Source: Roseovarius sp. S88 (GTDB lineage: Bacteria > Pseudomonadota > Alphaproteobacteria > Rhodobacterales > Rhodobacteraceae). From it: a stretch of 64,000 nt of DNA. How positions within the stretch are numbered: the first letter of the stretch is position 1; every line of letters begins with the position of its first letter. Positions 8,618 through 22,833 of the stretch are shown piece by piece. The position numbers and the translations under genes were made by a program. The notes beneath the pieces were generated by a model, which was given only the letters and a program-made list of their open reading frames with translations, ran no database searches and had not been told where the DNA came from. The stretch covers positions 2,645,501 through 2,709,500 of the forward strand of contig NZ_CP146069.1 in NCBI RefSeq assembly GCF_037023735.1, read 5' to 3'.

Positions 8618-8635
8618 TGACAAATTTAATTTACA
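8618..8635. promoter_or_regulatory. Degenerate PpsR-like site upstream of bchF
   Basis: TGACAAATTTAATTTACA differs from TGT-N12-ACA at one position of the left half. It lies 18 bp from the perfect site at 8654, so the two could be bound cooperatively. Weak on its own. Confidence 0.45.
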
Positions 8636-8653
8636 CTCAGCTCACACTCATAG

Positions 8654-8671
8654 TGTAAATTTTAATTGACA
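8654..8671. promoter_or_regulatory. PpsR operator upstream of bchF
   Basis: TGTAAATTTTAATTGACA is a perfect TGT-N12-ACA palindrome ending 55 bp before the bchF start. It is placed to control the long bchF-to-hemA run on the plus strand. Confidence 0.8.
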
Positions 8672-8726
8672 CTTCGTCGCACCCCCAACTAGCATCAAGA
8701 CAATCAGGGGAGCTGCGAGGGAATTC

Positions 8727-12013
<3,287 letters not shown>

Positions 12014-12024
<11 letters not shown>

Positions 12025-15000
12025 CGTCTCCATAACGCGGCCCTACCGCGTGGTGATCCTGACCCTGGACAGCCACGCCAACGCCCCCTGCGCCGAGGCC
12101 ATGCACAATTTGGCTCTGGATTTTCCTGGCCTTGAGCTGTGCCTGCATGCCGCCGCGGAGTGGGGCGAGAGTCCGGCCGCGCTTGAGGCAGCACGCGCCG
12201 ATATCGCCCGGGGCGACATCATCATCGCAAATCTTCTGTTCCTTGAGGATCACATCAACGCCGTCCTGCCAGACCTCACCGTCCGGCGCGAGGATTGCGA
12301 TGCCATGGTGGGCGTGATTGCAGATGCCAAGATCGTAAAACTGACCCGCATGGGCACGCTCGACATGTCGGCCCCCGAAAGTGCCACGCGCAAGCTGATG
12401 AAAAAGCTCCGCGGCCAGACCAAGCAGAACGTGGATTCCGGCGCCAAGAAGATGAAGATGCTGCGCCGCCTGCCACGCATTCTCAAGCTGATCCCCGGCA
12501 AGGCCCAAGACCTGCGCGCGTGGTTTTTGGTCATGCAATACTGGCTCGGGGCGTCAAATGAAAATGTCGAGGGCATGCTGCGTTTTCTGATTTCGCGCTA
12601 TTGCCGTTATGACGATTGGCGCGGGGCCAAGACCGCCTTGCCTGTAGAATACCCCGATACCGCACTTTATCACCCAGACCTGCCTGAACGGATCACAACT
12701 GACCCAAGTGCCCTGCCGCATATCACCAAGGGCGCGGCGACGGTCGGTCTTTTGATGATGCGGTCTTATGTGCTTTCTGGCGATACCGCGCATTATGACG
12801 CGGTGATCCGCGCGCTGGAGGCCCGCGGGCTGAATGTGCTGCCTGCCTTTGCCGGTGGGCTGGATGCGCGCCCTGCGATTGACGGGTTCTTCAAAGGGCC
12901 CACAGGCACCAAGATCGACACGCTCTTGTCTCTCACCGGCTTTTCGCTTGTGGGCGGGCCGGCCTATAACGACAACGACGCCGCAATCAAAGAACTGACC
13001 GCGCTTGATGTGCCCTACGTGGCCGCACATCCGCTGGAATTCCAGACCCTCGCCCAATGGGCCGCCTCACCTCAGGGGCTTGGCCCGATTGAGACCACCA
13101 TGCTCATCGCTCTACCCGAGCTCGACGGCGCAACCTGCCCCACGGTCTTTGCTGGTCGTCATGGCGAAGGCGGCTGTGATGGCTGCGCCCATATGTGTAC
13201 GCATCAGGGAACTGACAAGGCCATGGCCCCCTGCCATGAGCGCATTGAGACCCTGACCGAGAAAGTTGACCGCCTCATCCGCCTGCGCCGCCGCAAACTG
13301 GCGGAAAAGAAAGTGGCCATCGTCCTCTTCGGTTTCCCGCCCAACGCCGGGGCTGTGGGGACGGCTGCGTATCTGTCGGTCTTTGAAAGTCTGCACAACA
13401 CGATGCTGCAGATGAAAGAAGACGGTTACGCCATCGAGGTGCCCGATACCGTGGACGCCTTGCGCGCCTCCGTGCTTGAGGGCAACGCCGCACAATATGG
13501 CCAAGAGGCCAATGTCGCAGCCCATGTGAGCGCCGATGAGATTGTCGCAGGCACGCCGCCTCTGTATGAGATCGAAGAGGTCTGGGGTCCTGCCCCCGGC
13601 AAGGTGCAATCCGACGGGCGCGGTGTCTTTGTGTTGGGCCAGCATTTTGGCAATGTCTTCGTCGGCGTGCAGCCCGCCTTTGGCTATGAGGGCGACCCGA
13701 TGCGCCTTCTCTTTGAGCGCAGCTTTGCGCCCACCCACGCCTTTGTGCAGTTCTACCTCTGGCTCAGAAACCGCTTTGAGGCCGACGCCATCCTGCATTT
13801 CGGCATGCATGGCGCTTTGGAATTCATGCCGGGGCGTCAGGCCGGGATGGGACCACGCGACTGGCCGGATCGGCTTATTGGCGAGATGCCCAACATCTAT
13901 CTCTATGCGGCCAACAACCCATCTGAGGCGAGCCTGGCCAAACGCCGTTCGGGTGCTGTCACAATCTCGCACCTGACCCCGCCATTGGCGACCGCTGGTC
14001 TCTACAAGGGATTGGCCGAACTCAAAGACAGCCTGACTCGCTGGCGTGCAACATCGCCCGATGCGCCCGAGCGGCGTGAGATCGAAACACTCATCCGCGA
14101 ACAGGCCGAGACCGTTGATATGGGCGGCACACCGCCCGAAGATCTCTGGCTGACGCTTCTGGAAACCGAAGATGCGCTGATCCCTGAGGGACTGCATGTT
14201 CTGGGACGGCCCATGTCGCAAGAGGCGCGCACAGAATACCTGTCCCTGCTGACTGATGCCGATGCCGCGACCCGCGCAAAGGTCGATCACCAGCTTCAGC
14301 AAAGCACGGAAATCCCCGCTTTGATGCACGCGCTTGAGGGCCGATTCACCCCGCCGGTACATGGCGGCGATTTGATCCGCTCGCCTGACATCCTGCCAAC
14401 GGGCCGCAACATCCACGCCTTTGACCCGTTCCGTATGCCAAGCGAATTTGCCTGCCGCGCAGGGGCCAAACAGGCGCAGCTCTTGCTTGAAACGCATCAG
14501 ACCCTGCCCCGCACGGTGGCCATCGTGCTGTGGGGGTCGGACAACATCAAATCAGACGGCGAGCAACTGGCGCAGGCGCTGGCCCTGATGGGCGCGAAAC
14601 CTCGCTTTGACAGCTTTGGCCGCCTCTGCGGTGCGGACCTTATCCCGCTCGAAGAGCTGGGCCGTCCGCGCATCGACGTGATCATGACGCTTTCGGGCAT
14701 CTTCCGCGATCTGCTGCCCCTGCAGACCAAATTACTGGCCGAAGCCGCCCTTAAAGCAGCGCAAGCCGATGAGCCGCTGGAAATGAATTTCATCCGCTCC
14801 CATGCGCTGAGCTATGCCGAGAAAATCGGCTGTGACCTGCAGACCGCCGCACTGCGCGTCTTTTCCAACGCAGAAGGCGCCTATGGCTCAAACGTCAACA
14901 TGATGGTCGACAGCTCTGCCTTTGACGATGAGGACGAGCTGGCCGATGCCTATGTGGCGCGCAAGAGCTTTGCCTATGGTGTCGACGGCAAGGCGGCGGC

Positions 15001-15577
15001 CAATGACACGCTGCTGCAAACCGCGCTGAGCGATGTGGAACTGGCCTATCAGAACCTGGAGTCAGTCGAGCTGGGCGTGACCACGGTGGATCATTACTTT
15101 GACACGCTGGGGGGCATTTCGCGCGCAGTGAAACGCGCCCGTGGCGGTGAAGAGGCGGCGATCTATATCTCCGACACCACGCGCGGCGCGGGCAAGGTGC
15201 GCACGCTGGCGGATCAGGTGTCCCTTGAATCCCGCTCCCGTGCGCTCAACCCCAAATTCCACGAGGCCCTGCTGCAACACGGTGCCGAAGGCGTGCGCCA
15301 GATTGAAAGCGCCTTCACCAACACCATGGGCTGGTCCGCCACCACCGGACAGGTCGAGCCGTGGGTCTACCAGCGCCTCTCCGAGACCTTTATCCTGGAC
15401 GACGACATGCGCCAACGGCTGGCCGATCTCAACCCGACCGCCTCCTCGCGCATGGCCAACCGCCTGCTGGAGGCGCATGACCGCGCCTATTGGCAACCCG
15501 ACGAAGACACCCTCGCCGCCCTCCGTGACGCAGCCGATGCGCTGGAAGATCACCTCGAAGGAGTGGCCGCAGAATGA
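12014..15577 (+). CDS. bchH: Magnesium chelatase subunit H
   Basis: The 1187-residue porphyrin-binding subunit of Mg-chelatase, inserting Mg into protoporphyrin IX with BchI and BchD (both at 46303-48989). Recognisable blocks are [19 protein letters not shown] at the start, [33 protein letters not shown] near residue 600, and [21 protein letters not shown] near residue 960. Length agrees with bacterial BchH. The start overlaps bchB by 11 bp. A gap of 28 bp with an AGGACAGG ribosome site leads to bchL. Confidence 0.97.
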
Positions 15578-15583
15578 CAATGA

Positions 15584-16500
<917 letters not shown>

Positions 16501-16501
<1 letters not shown>

Positions 16502-17181
16502 TGAGCTACGACCGCACGCTCTCTGACGTCGAAACCTATTTCGACAAGACAGCCACCCGCACTTGGGAACGGCTGACCAGTGATGCGCCGGTCTCAAAGA
16601 TCCGCGAAACCGTACGTCGGGGCCGCGATGCCATGCGCGCGCAAATGCTGTCTCGCCTGCCCAATGACTTGCGCGGCGCTCGAATCCTCGACGCAGGCTG
16701 CGGTGCCGGTCAAATGACCACGGAACTGGCCCAGCGCGGCGCGGATATAGTCGCCGTGGATATCTCGCCCTCACTGGTGGGCATCGCGCAATCCCGCCTG
16801 CCAGAGGCTTTGCGCCCGCGCGTGTCCTTTCACACCGGCGACATGTTGCGCGAGGAACTTGGCCGGTTCGACCATGTCATGGCCATGGACAGCCTGATTT
16901 ACTACCGCGACGCCGATATTGCCCGATCGCTCGCAACTCTGATGCACCGCACCACGGGACGCATTGTCTTTACTGTCGCCCCCCGCACGCCGCTTTTGAT
17001 GGCCATGTGGTACGCGGGCAAGCTTTTCCCGCGCTCTGACCGCTCGCCCACCATGATCCCGCACAGCCCGGCGCGTCTGGCCCGGGCCTATGCCGACACC
17101 GGCGCACCGGGCAGGCTTACACCTCTGAACCGCATCACATCCGGCTTTTACATCTCGCAAGCGTTGGAGGTGGCTGCATGA
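16501..17181 (+). CDS. bchM: Magnesium-protoporphyrin O-methyltransferase
   Basis: A 226-residue SAM-dependent methyltransferase acting on Mg-protoporphyrin IX after the chelatase. The SAM site is RILDAGCGAGQMTTELAQRG near residue 60, with VDISPSLVG as the next strand. The N-terminus SDVETYFDKTATRTWERLTSD is typical of BchM. The chosen ATG overlaps the bchL stop as TGATG; a TTG one codon earlier is possible. The stop overlaps lhaA by 4 bp. It feeds AcsF, encoded 3.7 kb downstream on the same strand. Confidence 0.96.
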
Positions 17182-18617
17182 GCTTCTCCTCACGCCTTAA
17201 GCAGCTTCCTCTGAGCAGCCTGCCCTTTGCAGATGCCGCCAGTGAAGGCCTGCCTATGGGTGAGCTTTTACGGCTCTCGCTCTTTCAGGTCTCGGTGGGG
17301 ATGGCCACGGTCATGCTTTTGGGCACGCTCAACCGCGTGATGATTGTCGAGCTTTCAGTGCCGGCCACCATCGTGGCGGTCATGATCGCCCTGCCCGTGC
17401 TCATTGCCCCCTTTCGCACACTGCTTGGCTTCCGCTCCGACACCTATCGCAGCGCCATCGGCTGGAAGCGTATCCCCTACCTCTGGTTCGGCTCGCTGTG
17501 GCAAATGGGCGGTCTGGCCGTCATGCCCTTCGCCCTTCTGGTTTTGTCAGGGCAACAGGCCGTAGGCCCAAGCTGGGCCGGTGAAGTGCTGGCTGCCATC
17601 GCCTTCCTGATGACCGGTCTCGGCCTGCATATGACCCAAACCGCCGGTCTGGCATTGGCCACAGACCGTGCCGATCCCGACACGCGGCCACGCGTTGTCG
17701 CACTGCTTTACGTCATGTTCCTGCTGGGCATGGGGCTATCGGCCATCATCGTCGGCTTCCTGCTGCGTGATTTCACCGAGCTTGGCCTTGTGAAAGTTGT
17801 GCAAGGCGCGGCCATGGTGGGGATCATCCTCAACCTGATCGCGCTCTGGAAACAGGAAAAGATGGCCCCCATGACCAAAGCCGAACGCGCCGCACCCCGC
17901 CCGCGCTTCCGTGAGGCCTGGGCCGACCTGATGCAGGGCGGCGAGGCGGGTCGGCTTCTGGCCGTTGTCTTCCTCGGCACCATGGCGTTCAACATGCAAG
18001 ATGTGCTGCTGGAACCTTATGGCGGCGAAGTGCTTGGCCTGTCGGTTGCAGCCACCACGACACTCACGGCTATCTGGGCCGTCGGCGCACTGACCGGGTT
18101 TGTCCTCAGTGGCAGGCTTCTCACCCAGGGGCGCAACCCCTACCGTCTAGCGGCACTTGGCGTTCTGGTGGGGATCGCGGCTTTCTCCGTTGTGGTCTTT
18201 GCCGCACCGGTGCAATCCACAGCGATGTTCTTTGCCGGTGCCGGTCTCATTGGACTGGGCAGCGGCATCTTTGCTGTCTCAACGCTCACAGCCGCGATGA
18301 ATATGCCCGCGCGTGGCCTTGCCGGTCACGGGCTGGCCCTCGGGGCCTGGGGCGCGGCCCAAGCCACTGCTGCTGGTCTCTCAATTGCCTTTGGCGGCGC
18401 GCTGCGTGACGGCGTCAACGCCATGGCCACCTCCGGCGCATGGGGCGAGGTGCTCGACAGCACCGCCACCGGCTACACCTTTGTCTATCATACAGAAATC
18501 GTTCTGCTTTTCGTGACACTCGCGGTCCTCGGACCGCTGGTGCGCCACGTCAAGCTGACACCCGACACCAACCCACAAGGATCGGCCCGTATCGGCCTGG
18601 CCGATTTCCCGACATGA
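17178..18617 (+). CDS. lhaA: LhaA, light-harvesting complex 1 assembly protein (PucC-like MFS)
   Basis: A 479-residue polytopic membrane protein with about 12 hydrophobic segments, of the LhaA/PucC/Bch2 family. Diagnostic stretches are LLGTLNRVMIVELSVPATIV and the loop RTLLGFRSDTYRSAIGWKRI, also FNMQDVLLEPYGGEVLGLSV and NMPARGLAGHGLALGAWGAA. The slot between bchM and puhA is the conserved position of lhaA, which in Rhodobacter is needed for LH1 assembly. It is a paralogue of the product at 3803-5050. It overlaps bchM by 4 bp and is followed by puhA after 28 bp. Confidence 0.93.
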   Translation: MSFSSRLKQLPLSSLPFADAASEGLPMGELLRLSLFQVSVGMATVMLLGTLNRVMIVELSVPATIVAVMIALPVLIAPFRTLLGFRSDTYRSAIGWKRIPYLWFGSLWQMGGLAVMPFALLVLSGQQAVGPSWAGEVLAAIAFLMTGLGLHMTQTAGLALATDRADPDTRPRVVALLYVMFLLGMGLSAIIVGFLLRDFTELGLVKVVQGAAMVGIILNLIALWKQEKMAPMTKAERAAPRPRFREAWADLMQGGEAGRLLAVVFLGTMAFNMQDVLLEPYGGEVLGLSVAATTTLTAIWAVGALTGFVLSGRLLTQGRNPYRLAALGVLVGIAAFSVVVFAAPVQSTAMFFAGAGLIGLGSGIFAVSTLTAAMNMPARGLAGHGLALGAWGAAQATAAGLSIAFGGALRDGVNAMATSGAWGEVLDSTATGYTFVYHTEIVLLFVTLAVLGPLVRHVKLTPDTNPQGSARIGLADFPT

Positions 18618-18645
18618 CGGGCCGAGCCATGGAAAGGATGATGCC

Positions 18646-19419
18646 ATGAGCAATGCATTTTTCGGAAACTTCGACCTTGCCAGCGTGGCCATATGGCTGT
18701 TCTGGTTCTTCTTCGCGGGGCTGATCTACTACATTCAACGCGAGAACATGCGCGAGGGCTATCCGCTTGAGGATGACGATGGCAACATCTCGGCCAATCA
18801 GGGCATGTTCCCCGTCCCAGAGGACAAAACCTTTGTCCTGCCGCATGGTCGTGGTGAGTTGACTGTCCCCTCGGGCCAACGCGGCGATCGGGACAACCTG
18901 CCTCTGGCAAAGACGGCCCACGGCAACGGCTTTCCTTTCCAGCCCACCGGCAACCCGATGACCGATGGCGTCGGCCCCGCATCCTGGGCCCCGCGCGAAG
19001 ATCAGCCCGAGCTAGATGGTCATGGCCACCCCAAGATCGTGCCGATGGCCGCCACAGAACATTTCCACGTCGCCGCAGGGCGCGACCCGCGTGGCCTGCC
19101 TGTTGTGGCCGGAGACGGCGAATCGGTGGGCACCATCACGGATCTGTGGATCGACGAGCCGGAACAGCTTGTCCGCTACCTTGAATATGAACTCAACGAA
19201 GAGCACGGCGGCGGCAAGCGGCTTGTCCCGATCACGCTGGTGCGGGTCTGGAAGGACAAGGTGAAGGTCCTCAAGATCATGGGCCACCAGTTCGCTGACG
19301 TGCCAACACACGCCTCGAACCGGCAGGTGACCAAGCTCGAAGAAGACAAAATCTCGGCCTATTACGGCGGCGGCACGCTTTACGGCAATGACGCCCGCTT
19401 TGGCCCGATCATCGGCTAA
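18646..19419 (+). CDS. puhA: Photosynthetic reaction centre H subunit
   Basis: A 257-residue RC-H protein with one N-terminal membrane helix (DLASVAIWLFWFFFAGLIYY) and a cytoplasmic PRC-barrel domain that caps the L/M core and guides protons to QB. Typical sequences are REDQPELDGHGHPKIVPM, VVAGDGESVGTITDLWIDEP and RLVPITLVRVWKDKVKV. Length is close to the 260 of Rhodobacter. Ribosome site GGAAAGGATGATGCC precedes the ATG. Followed by puhB and puhC in the conserved order. Confidence 0.97.
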   Translation: MSNAFFGNFDLASVAIWLFWFFFAGLIYYIQRENMREGYPLEDDDGNISANQGMFPVPEDKTFVLPHGRGELTVPSGQRGDRDNLPLAKTAHGNGFPFQPTGNPMTDGVGPASWAPREDQPELDGHGHPKIVPMAATEHFHVAAGRDPRGLPVVAGDGESVGTITDLWIDEPEQLVRYLEYELNEEHGGGKRLVPITLVRVWKDKVKVLKIMGHQFADVPTHASNRQVTKLEEDKISAYYGGGTLYGNDARFGPIIG

Positions 19420-19442
19420 GCCACGCGCAAACGGAGGGCGGC

Positions 19443-20081
19443 ATGCCTCACGATCATGATGATTTCGCAGTAGAACCGGTTCCCGGCCTGCCCGAACGCC
19501 CCCCCGAGGGCGAGCAGATCCTCTGGCAGGGGCGGCCCAATTGGTGGGCGCTCACCCGCGAGTCGCTCAACCTCTACTGGGTCATCGCCTATTTCGTGGG
19601 GCTTTTTGCCTGGCGCTTTGTCACGCTGATTGACCGCGTGCCGTTTGACACGGCCTTTGCCGCCTCCTTCCCCTTTATCATCCTGGGAGGGATCGCAGCA
19701 GCGCTCTTGCTGATCATTGGCTATGTGCAGGCGCGCGCCACGATCTACACCATCACCAACAAGCGCGTCGCCATGCGCATCGGCGCGGCGCTGACCGTCA
19801 CGCTCAACCTGCCCTACACACAGATTGCCCGCGCCGATCTGGACCTGCGCAAATCCGGCACAGGGACCATCGCCTTTGACCTCTTGGGCACTACCAAACT
19901 TAGCTATCTGGTGTGCTGGCCGCATGTCCGCCCCTGGCGGATCAGCAAGACCCAGCCCGCCCTGCGCTGCATCCCGGATGCCGAACACATCGCGCGCATG
20001 ATGGCCGAGGCCGCTGAGGCCCGCATCAACACACCGCAAGTGGCCCGCAGACCAAGCCCCGCAACCGTCGCCGCCGAATAA
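19443..20081 (+). CDS. puhB: PuhB, photosynthetic complex assembly protein with PH-like domain
   Basis: A 212-residue membrane protein. After an acidic N-terminus comes GEQILWQGRPNWWAL, typical of bacterial PH-domain proteins, then hydrophobic segments at about 40-58 and 70-92, then ATIYTITNKRVAMRIGAAL with the PH-like fold. In Rhodobacter PuhB is needed for efficient reaction-centre and RC-LH1 assembly. It follows puhA by 23 bp with a GGAGGGCGGC ribosome site and precedes puhC. Confidence 0.93.
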   Translation: MPHDHDDFAVEPVPGLPERPPEGEQILWQGRPNWWALTRESLNLYWVIAYFVGLFAWRFVTLIDRVPFDTAFAASFPFIILGGIAAALLLIIGYVQARATIYTITNKRVAMRIGAALTVTLNLPYTQIARADLDLRKSGTGTIAFDLLGTTKLSYLVCWPHVRPWRISKTQPALRCIPDAEHIARMMAEAAEARINTPQVARRPSPATVAAE

Positions 20082-20093
20082 GGACGAAAAAGA

Positions 20094-20570
20094 ATGGACC
20101 GAACCGACACCAACCTGCCTCCCGCACCACAGGCATCGCATGACAAGGAACTTGTCCCGCGCATCCTGATCGTGGCGGTTTGCACGCTGGTTCTGACCAT
20201 TCTGGCGCTGGTGACATGGGCCCGCGTGACGGATCAGCCTGTCACCTATGTGCCGCCCAAGGGTGAGATCACGCATGAGCGCACCTTCCATCTCACCGGC
20301 GACATGGCCGGAAGTGCCACGGTGACCGATCTGGACGGTACATTAATCGCCGATCTCAGCCCCGAAGAGGGTGGATTCATTTCCGGCATCTGGCGCGTGA
20401 TCCAGCGCGAACGCACCAAACACCGCGTGGCCGTGAACGGCCCGCTGACGCTTGTCCGGTATGAAACCGGACGCATCGCAATTTACGACCCCAGCACGGG
20501 GTGGAGCGCCGATCTGATGGGGTTCGGCGCAGATAACGCCAGGGCGTTTGCACGCCTTCTGGCACAATAG
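20094..20570 (+). CDS. puhC: PuhC, photosynthetic complex assembly protein
   Basis: A 158-residue protein with a cytoplasmic N-terminus, one membrane helix at about 24-43 (ILIVAVCTLVLTILALVTWA) and a periplasmic domain containing ERTFHLTGDMAGSATVTDLD and the conserved GGFISGIWRVIQRER. PuhC in Rhodobacter is required for normal levels of the RC-LH1 complex. The puhA-puhB-puhC order supports the call. Spacing to puhB is 12 bp. Confidence 0.92.
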   Translation: MDRTDTNLPPAPQASHDKELVPRILIVAVCTLVLTILALVTWARVTDQPVTYVPPKGEITHERTFHLTGDMAGSATVTDLDGTLIADLSPEEGGFISGIWRVIQRERTKHRVAVNGPLTLVRYETGRIAIYDPSTGWSADLMGFGADNARAFARLLAQ

Positions 20571-20585
20571 AGAGGAGGCCAAAAA

Positions 20586-20882
20586 ATGGGTTGGCTTACA
20601 AAAGACTTTGAGAGGGCACCTTGCACGGTTGAGGTCAGTCACTGCTTTGAGAGCCTGCACGCGCATGTGCGGTTCGACAATGGCGCGGTGATCTATCCCG
20701 GCGACGAGGTGAAAGTACACGGCGACGAAATCATGGCGCCCTTCGGTGAGGTCGTGCGGGAACAGCGCGAAGCCACCATCATCCGCGCCAGCAAGCTTGA
20801 ACAGCTCTGGACCCGCCTGACCGGTGACTTTGAGGTGATGGAGCTCTGCGAGTTTTCCTTTTCAGAGGAGGTCACGCTATGA
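20586..20882 (+). CDS. bciE: Probable BciE, accessory subunit of the O2-dependent cyclase
   Basis: A 98-residue soluble protein opening MGWLTKDFERAPCTVEVSHC and ending FSEEVTL, with a GAGGAGGCC ribosome site. Its stop overlaps the acsF start as ATGA, so the two are translationally coupled. Alphaproteobacterial AcsF enzymes are known to need a small extra protein, BciE, encoded beside acsF; the size and place fit. I see only three cysteines (13, 20 and 88) and no recognisable cofactor motif. The assignment rests on position, size and memory of the family, not on a catalytic motif. Confidence 0.7.
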   Translation: MGWLTKDFERAPCTVEVSHCFESLHAHVRFDNGAVIYPGDEVKVHGDEIMAPFGEVVREQREATIIRASKLEQLWTRLTGDFEVMELCEFSFSEEVTL

Positions 20883-22009
20883 ACGCCCATTCTGGAAAAC
20901 ACACCGCCGATGCCACCACAGTGGAAGAGGGTCTTGCCATCGCCGAAGCGCAAGATGCGCAATTCACCAATGAAATGGCCACCGAGACGGCGATGCAGAA
21001 CACCCTGCTGACGCCGCGCTTTTACACCACCGATTTTGATGAGCTTGACGCCATTGATGTCAGCGGCGTCCGCGAGGATTGGGACAAGCTCATCGATCAG
21101 ATGGAGGCTGATCCGAACCGAGGGCACTTCAAGAAGAACGAAGACTGGGACCATGTGGATTGGGACAACATGGAGCCGCAGCTCAAGAAGGAATTCATCG
21201 ACTTCCTGATCTCAAGCTGTACGGCGGAATTCTCGGGCTGCGTCCTTTACAAAGAGATGAAGCGCCGTGGCAATAACAAGGACATCACCCAGCTTTTCCA
21301 ACTGATGGCCCGTGATGAGGCCCGCCATGCCGGCTTTATCAACGATGCCCTCCGTGAAGCGGGTTTGCGGGTGAATCTGGGCTTTCTGACCCAGAAGAAG
21401 AAATACACCTATTTCCGGCCCAAGTTCATCTACTACGCCACGTATCTCTCTGAAAAGATTGGATATGCACGCTACATCACCATCTTCCGCCATCTGGAGG
21501 CAAACCCCGAACATCGCTTCCATCCGATCTTCAAATGGTTTCGTGAGTGGTGCAATGATGAGTTCAGCCATGGCGAGGCCTTTGCCCTTCTGATGAAGAC
21601 CGACCCCAAGCTGACCAGCGGTGTCAACGTCTACTGGATCAAGTTCTTCCTGACGGCGGTCTATGCCACGATGTATGTGCGCGACCACCAGCGCCCGGCC
21701 TTCCATAAGGCACTTGGGGTGGATCCGGATTGGTACGCACATGAGGTCTTCACGAAAACCTCTGAGCTCTCCAAGCAGATCTTCCCGATCACCCTCGATA
21801 TCGACAGCCCCAAATGGCAGCCCCTTCTGGAGCGTCTGCAAAAGGCCAATGTCGATCTGGATGTGGCCAAGAAACAGGGCGGGCCAATTGGCTTTGTCAA
21901 ACGCATGAGCGCCTCGGCGCGTGCCGCAACAGCCTTTGTGCAGCTTCTGCTCATCCCATCGAAGGGACACCAAGTGCCCGCTAACGTAAGACTGGAGCCT
22001 GTATACTGA
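20879..22009 (+). CDS. acsF: Mg-protoporphyrin IX monomethyl ester (oxidative) cyclase AcsF
   Basis: A 376-residue diiron enzyme that uses O2 to form the fifth (isocyclic) ring. Ligand motifs are EFSGCVLYKEM near residue 118, LFQLMARDEARHAGFINDAL (the DEARH box) near 150, and a second carboxylate-His block CNDEFSHGEAF near 232. The N-terminus TLLTPRFYTTDFDELDAIDV is characteristic. No anaerobic cyclase bchE is present in the window, so ring closure here depends on oxygen, in line with an aerobic phototroph. It overlaps the upstream bciE-like gene by 4 bp and puhE by 1 bp (TGATG). Confidence 0.97.
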   Translation: MNAHSGKHTADATTVEEGLAIAEAQDAQFTNEMATETAMQNTLLTPRFYTTDFDELDAIDVSGVREDWDKLIDQMEADPNRGHFKKNEDWDHVDWDNMEPQLKKEFIDFLISSCTAEFSGCVLYKEMKRRGNNKDITQLFQLMARDEARHAGFINDALREAGLRVNLGFLTQKKKYTYFRPKFIYYATYLSEKIGYARYITIFRHLEANPEHRFHPIFKWFREWCNDEFSHGEAFALLMKTDPKLTSGVNVYWIKFFLTAVYATMYVRDHQRPAFHKALGVDPDWYAHEVFTKTSELSKQIFPITLDIDSPKWQPLLERLQKANVDLDVAKKQGGPIGFVKRMSASARAATAFVQLLLIPSKGHQVPANVRLEPVY

Positions 22010-22833
22010 TGTCCGCTTCGCCCTGGATCGCTGCGGTTTTCGCACTGTTCATCTGGTGGTTCTCCACCGGAGTGATCCTGATGGTTGTGCGCCATGCCGA
22101 TACCAAGGGCGCGCGCACGCGGCTGCTCTCGCCTCTGATGGCCCTGCCCTTTCTGGGTGTGGGCCTTTGGGGGTTTGCCACCACTTTGGACATTGGCACA
22201 GTTACCGCCGCCTATGGGGCGTTCCTGGCGGCTCTGGCGATCTGGGGCTGGGTGGAGCTGTCGTTCCTGTCGGGTGCCATCACTGGCCCCAACCTGCGTG
22301 ATTGCCCCGATGACCTGCCGGAATGGGAGCGGTTTGCCCGCGCCTGGGGCACGATTGCCTATCACGAACTTCTGCTGACCGTGATCTTTGCAGGTCTCTG
22401 GCTTTACGCTGCAGGGGCGGAGAATTCCGTTGGTCTCTGGACCTTCACGATCCTCTATTTCGCCCGCATCTCGGCCAAGCTGAACCTCTATTTCGGCGTG
22501 CCCAAGATCAATACCGAGTTTCTGCCCGAGGCTTTGGGCCATCTGGCCAGCCATTTCCGCATTCAACGGCTCAACTGGGTGTTTCCCGTTTCAATCACCG
22601 CACTCACCTTTGCCATCGCCTGCTGGCTGGAAAGGCTTTATGCGGCAACCACACCCGCAGAGATCACTGGCTTTGCCTTGCTGAGCACGATCACCGCGCT
22701 AGCGCTGCTGGAACACTGGCTGATGGTGCTGCCATTGCCGGATGCCAAACTTTGGCGCTGGATGCTGCCAGCGCCTAAACCAACACATACACAAAACAAG
22801 ACGACAAGACCGGAGGGATCCCATGGATTTTGA
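22009..22833 (+). CDS. puhE: PuhE, putative photosynthetic complex assembly protein 2
   Basis: A 274-residue integral membrane protein with about seven or eight hydrophobic segments, the same length as Rhodobacter PuhE (orf274). It contains [36 protein letters not shown] and [20 protein letters not shown], the most conserved segment I recognise. Its role is in regulation or assembly of photosynthetic complexes, and its mechanism is not established. It lies between acsF and hemA, its usual place. Its 3' end overlaps the hemA start by 11 bp. Confidence 0.88.
   Translation: MSASPWIAAVFALFIWWFSTGVILMVVRHADTKGARTRLLSPLMALPFLGVGLWGFATTLDIGTVTAAYGAFLAALAIWGWVELSFLSGAITGPNLRDCPDDLPEWERFARAWGTIAYHELLLTVIFAGLWLYAAGAENSVGLWTFTILYFARISAKLNLYFGVPKINTEFLPEALGHLASHFRIQRLNWVFPVSITALTFAIACWLERLYAATTPAEITGFALLSTITALALLEHWLMVLPLPDAKLWRWMLPAPKPTHTQNKTTRPEGSHGF

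Noticed and set aside
13112..14497. Long open frame (461 codons) on the minus strand inside bchH
   Set aside because: It is antisense to a well-conserved gene, has no ribosome site or recognisable domain, and arises from the high GC codon pattern of bchH.
20879..22009. Reading of acsF as an indicator that bchE might also be in the cluster
   Set aside because: No radical-SAM/B12 protein of the BchE type occurs anywhere in the window; it may exist elsewhere.
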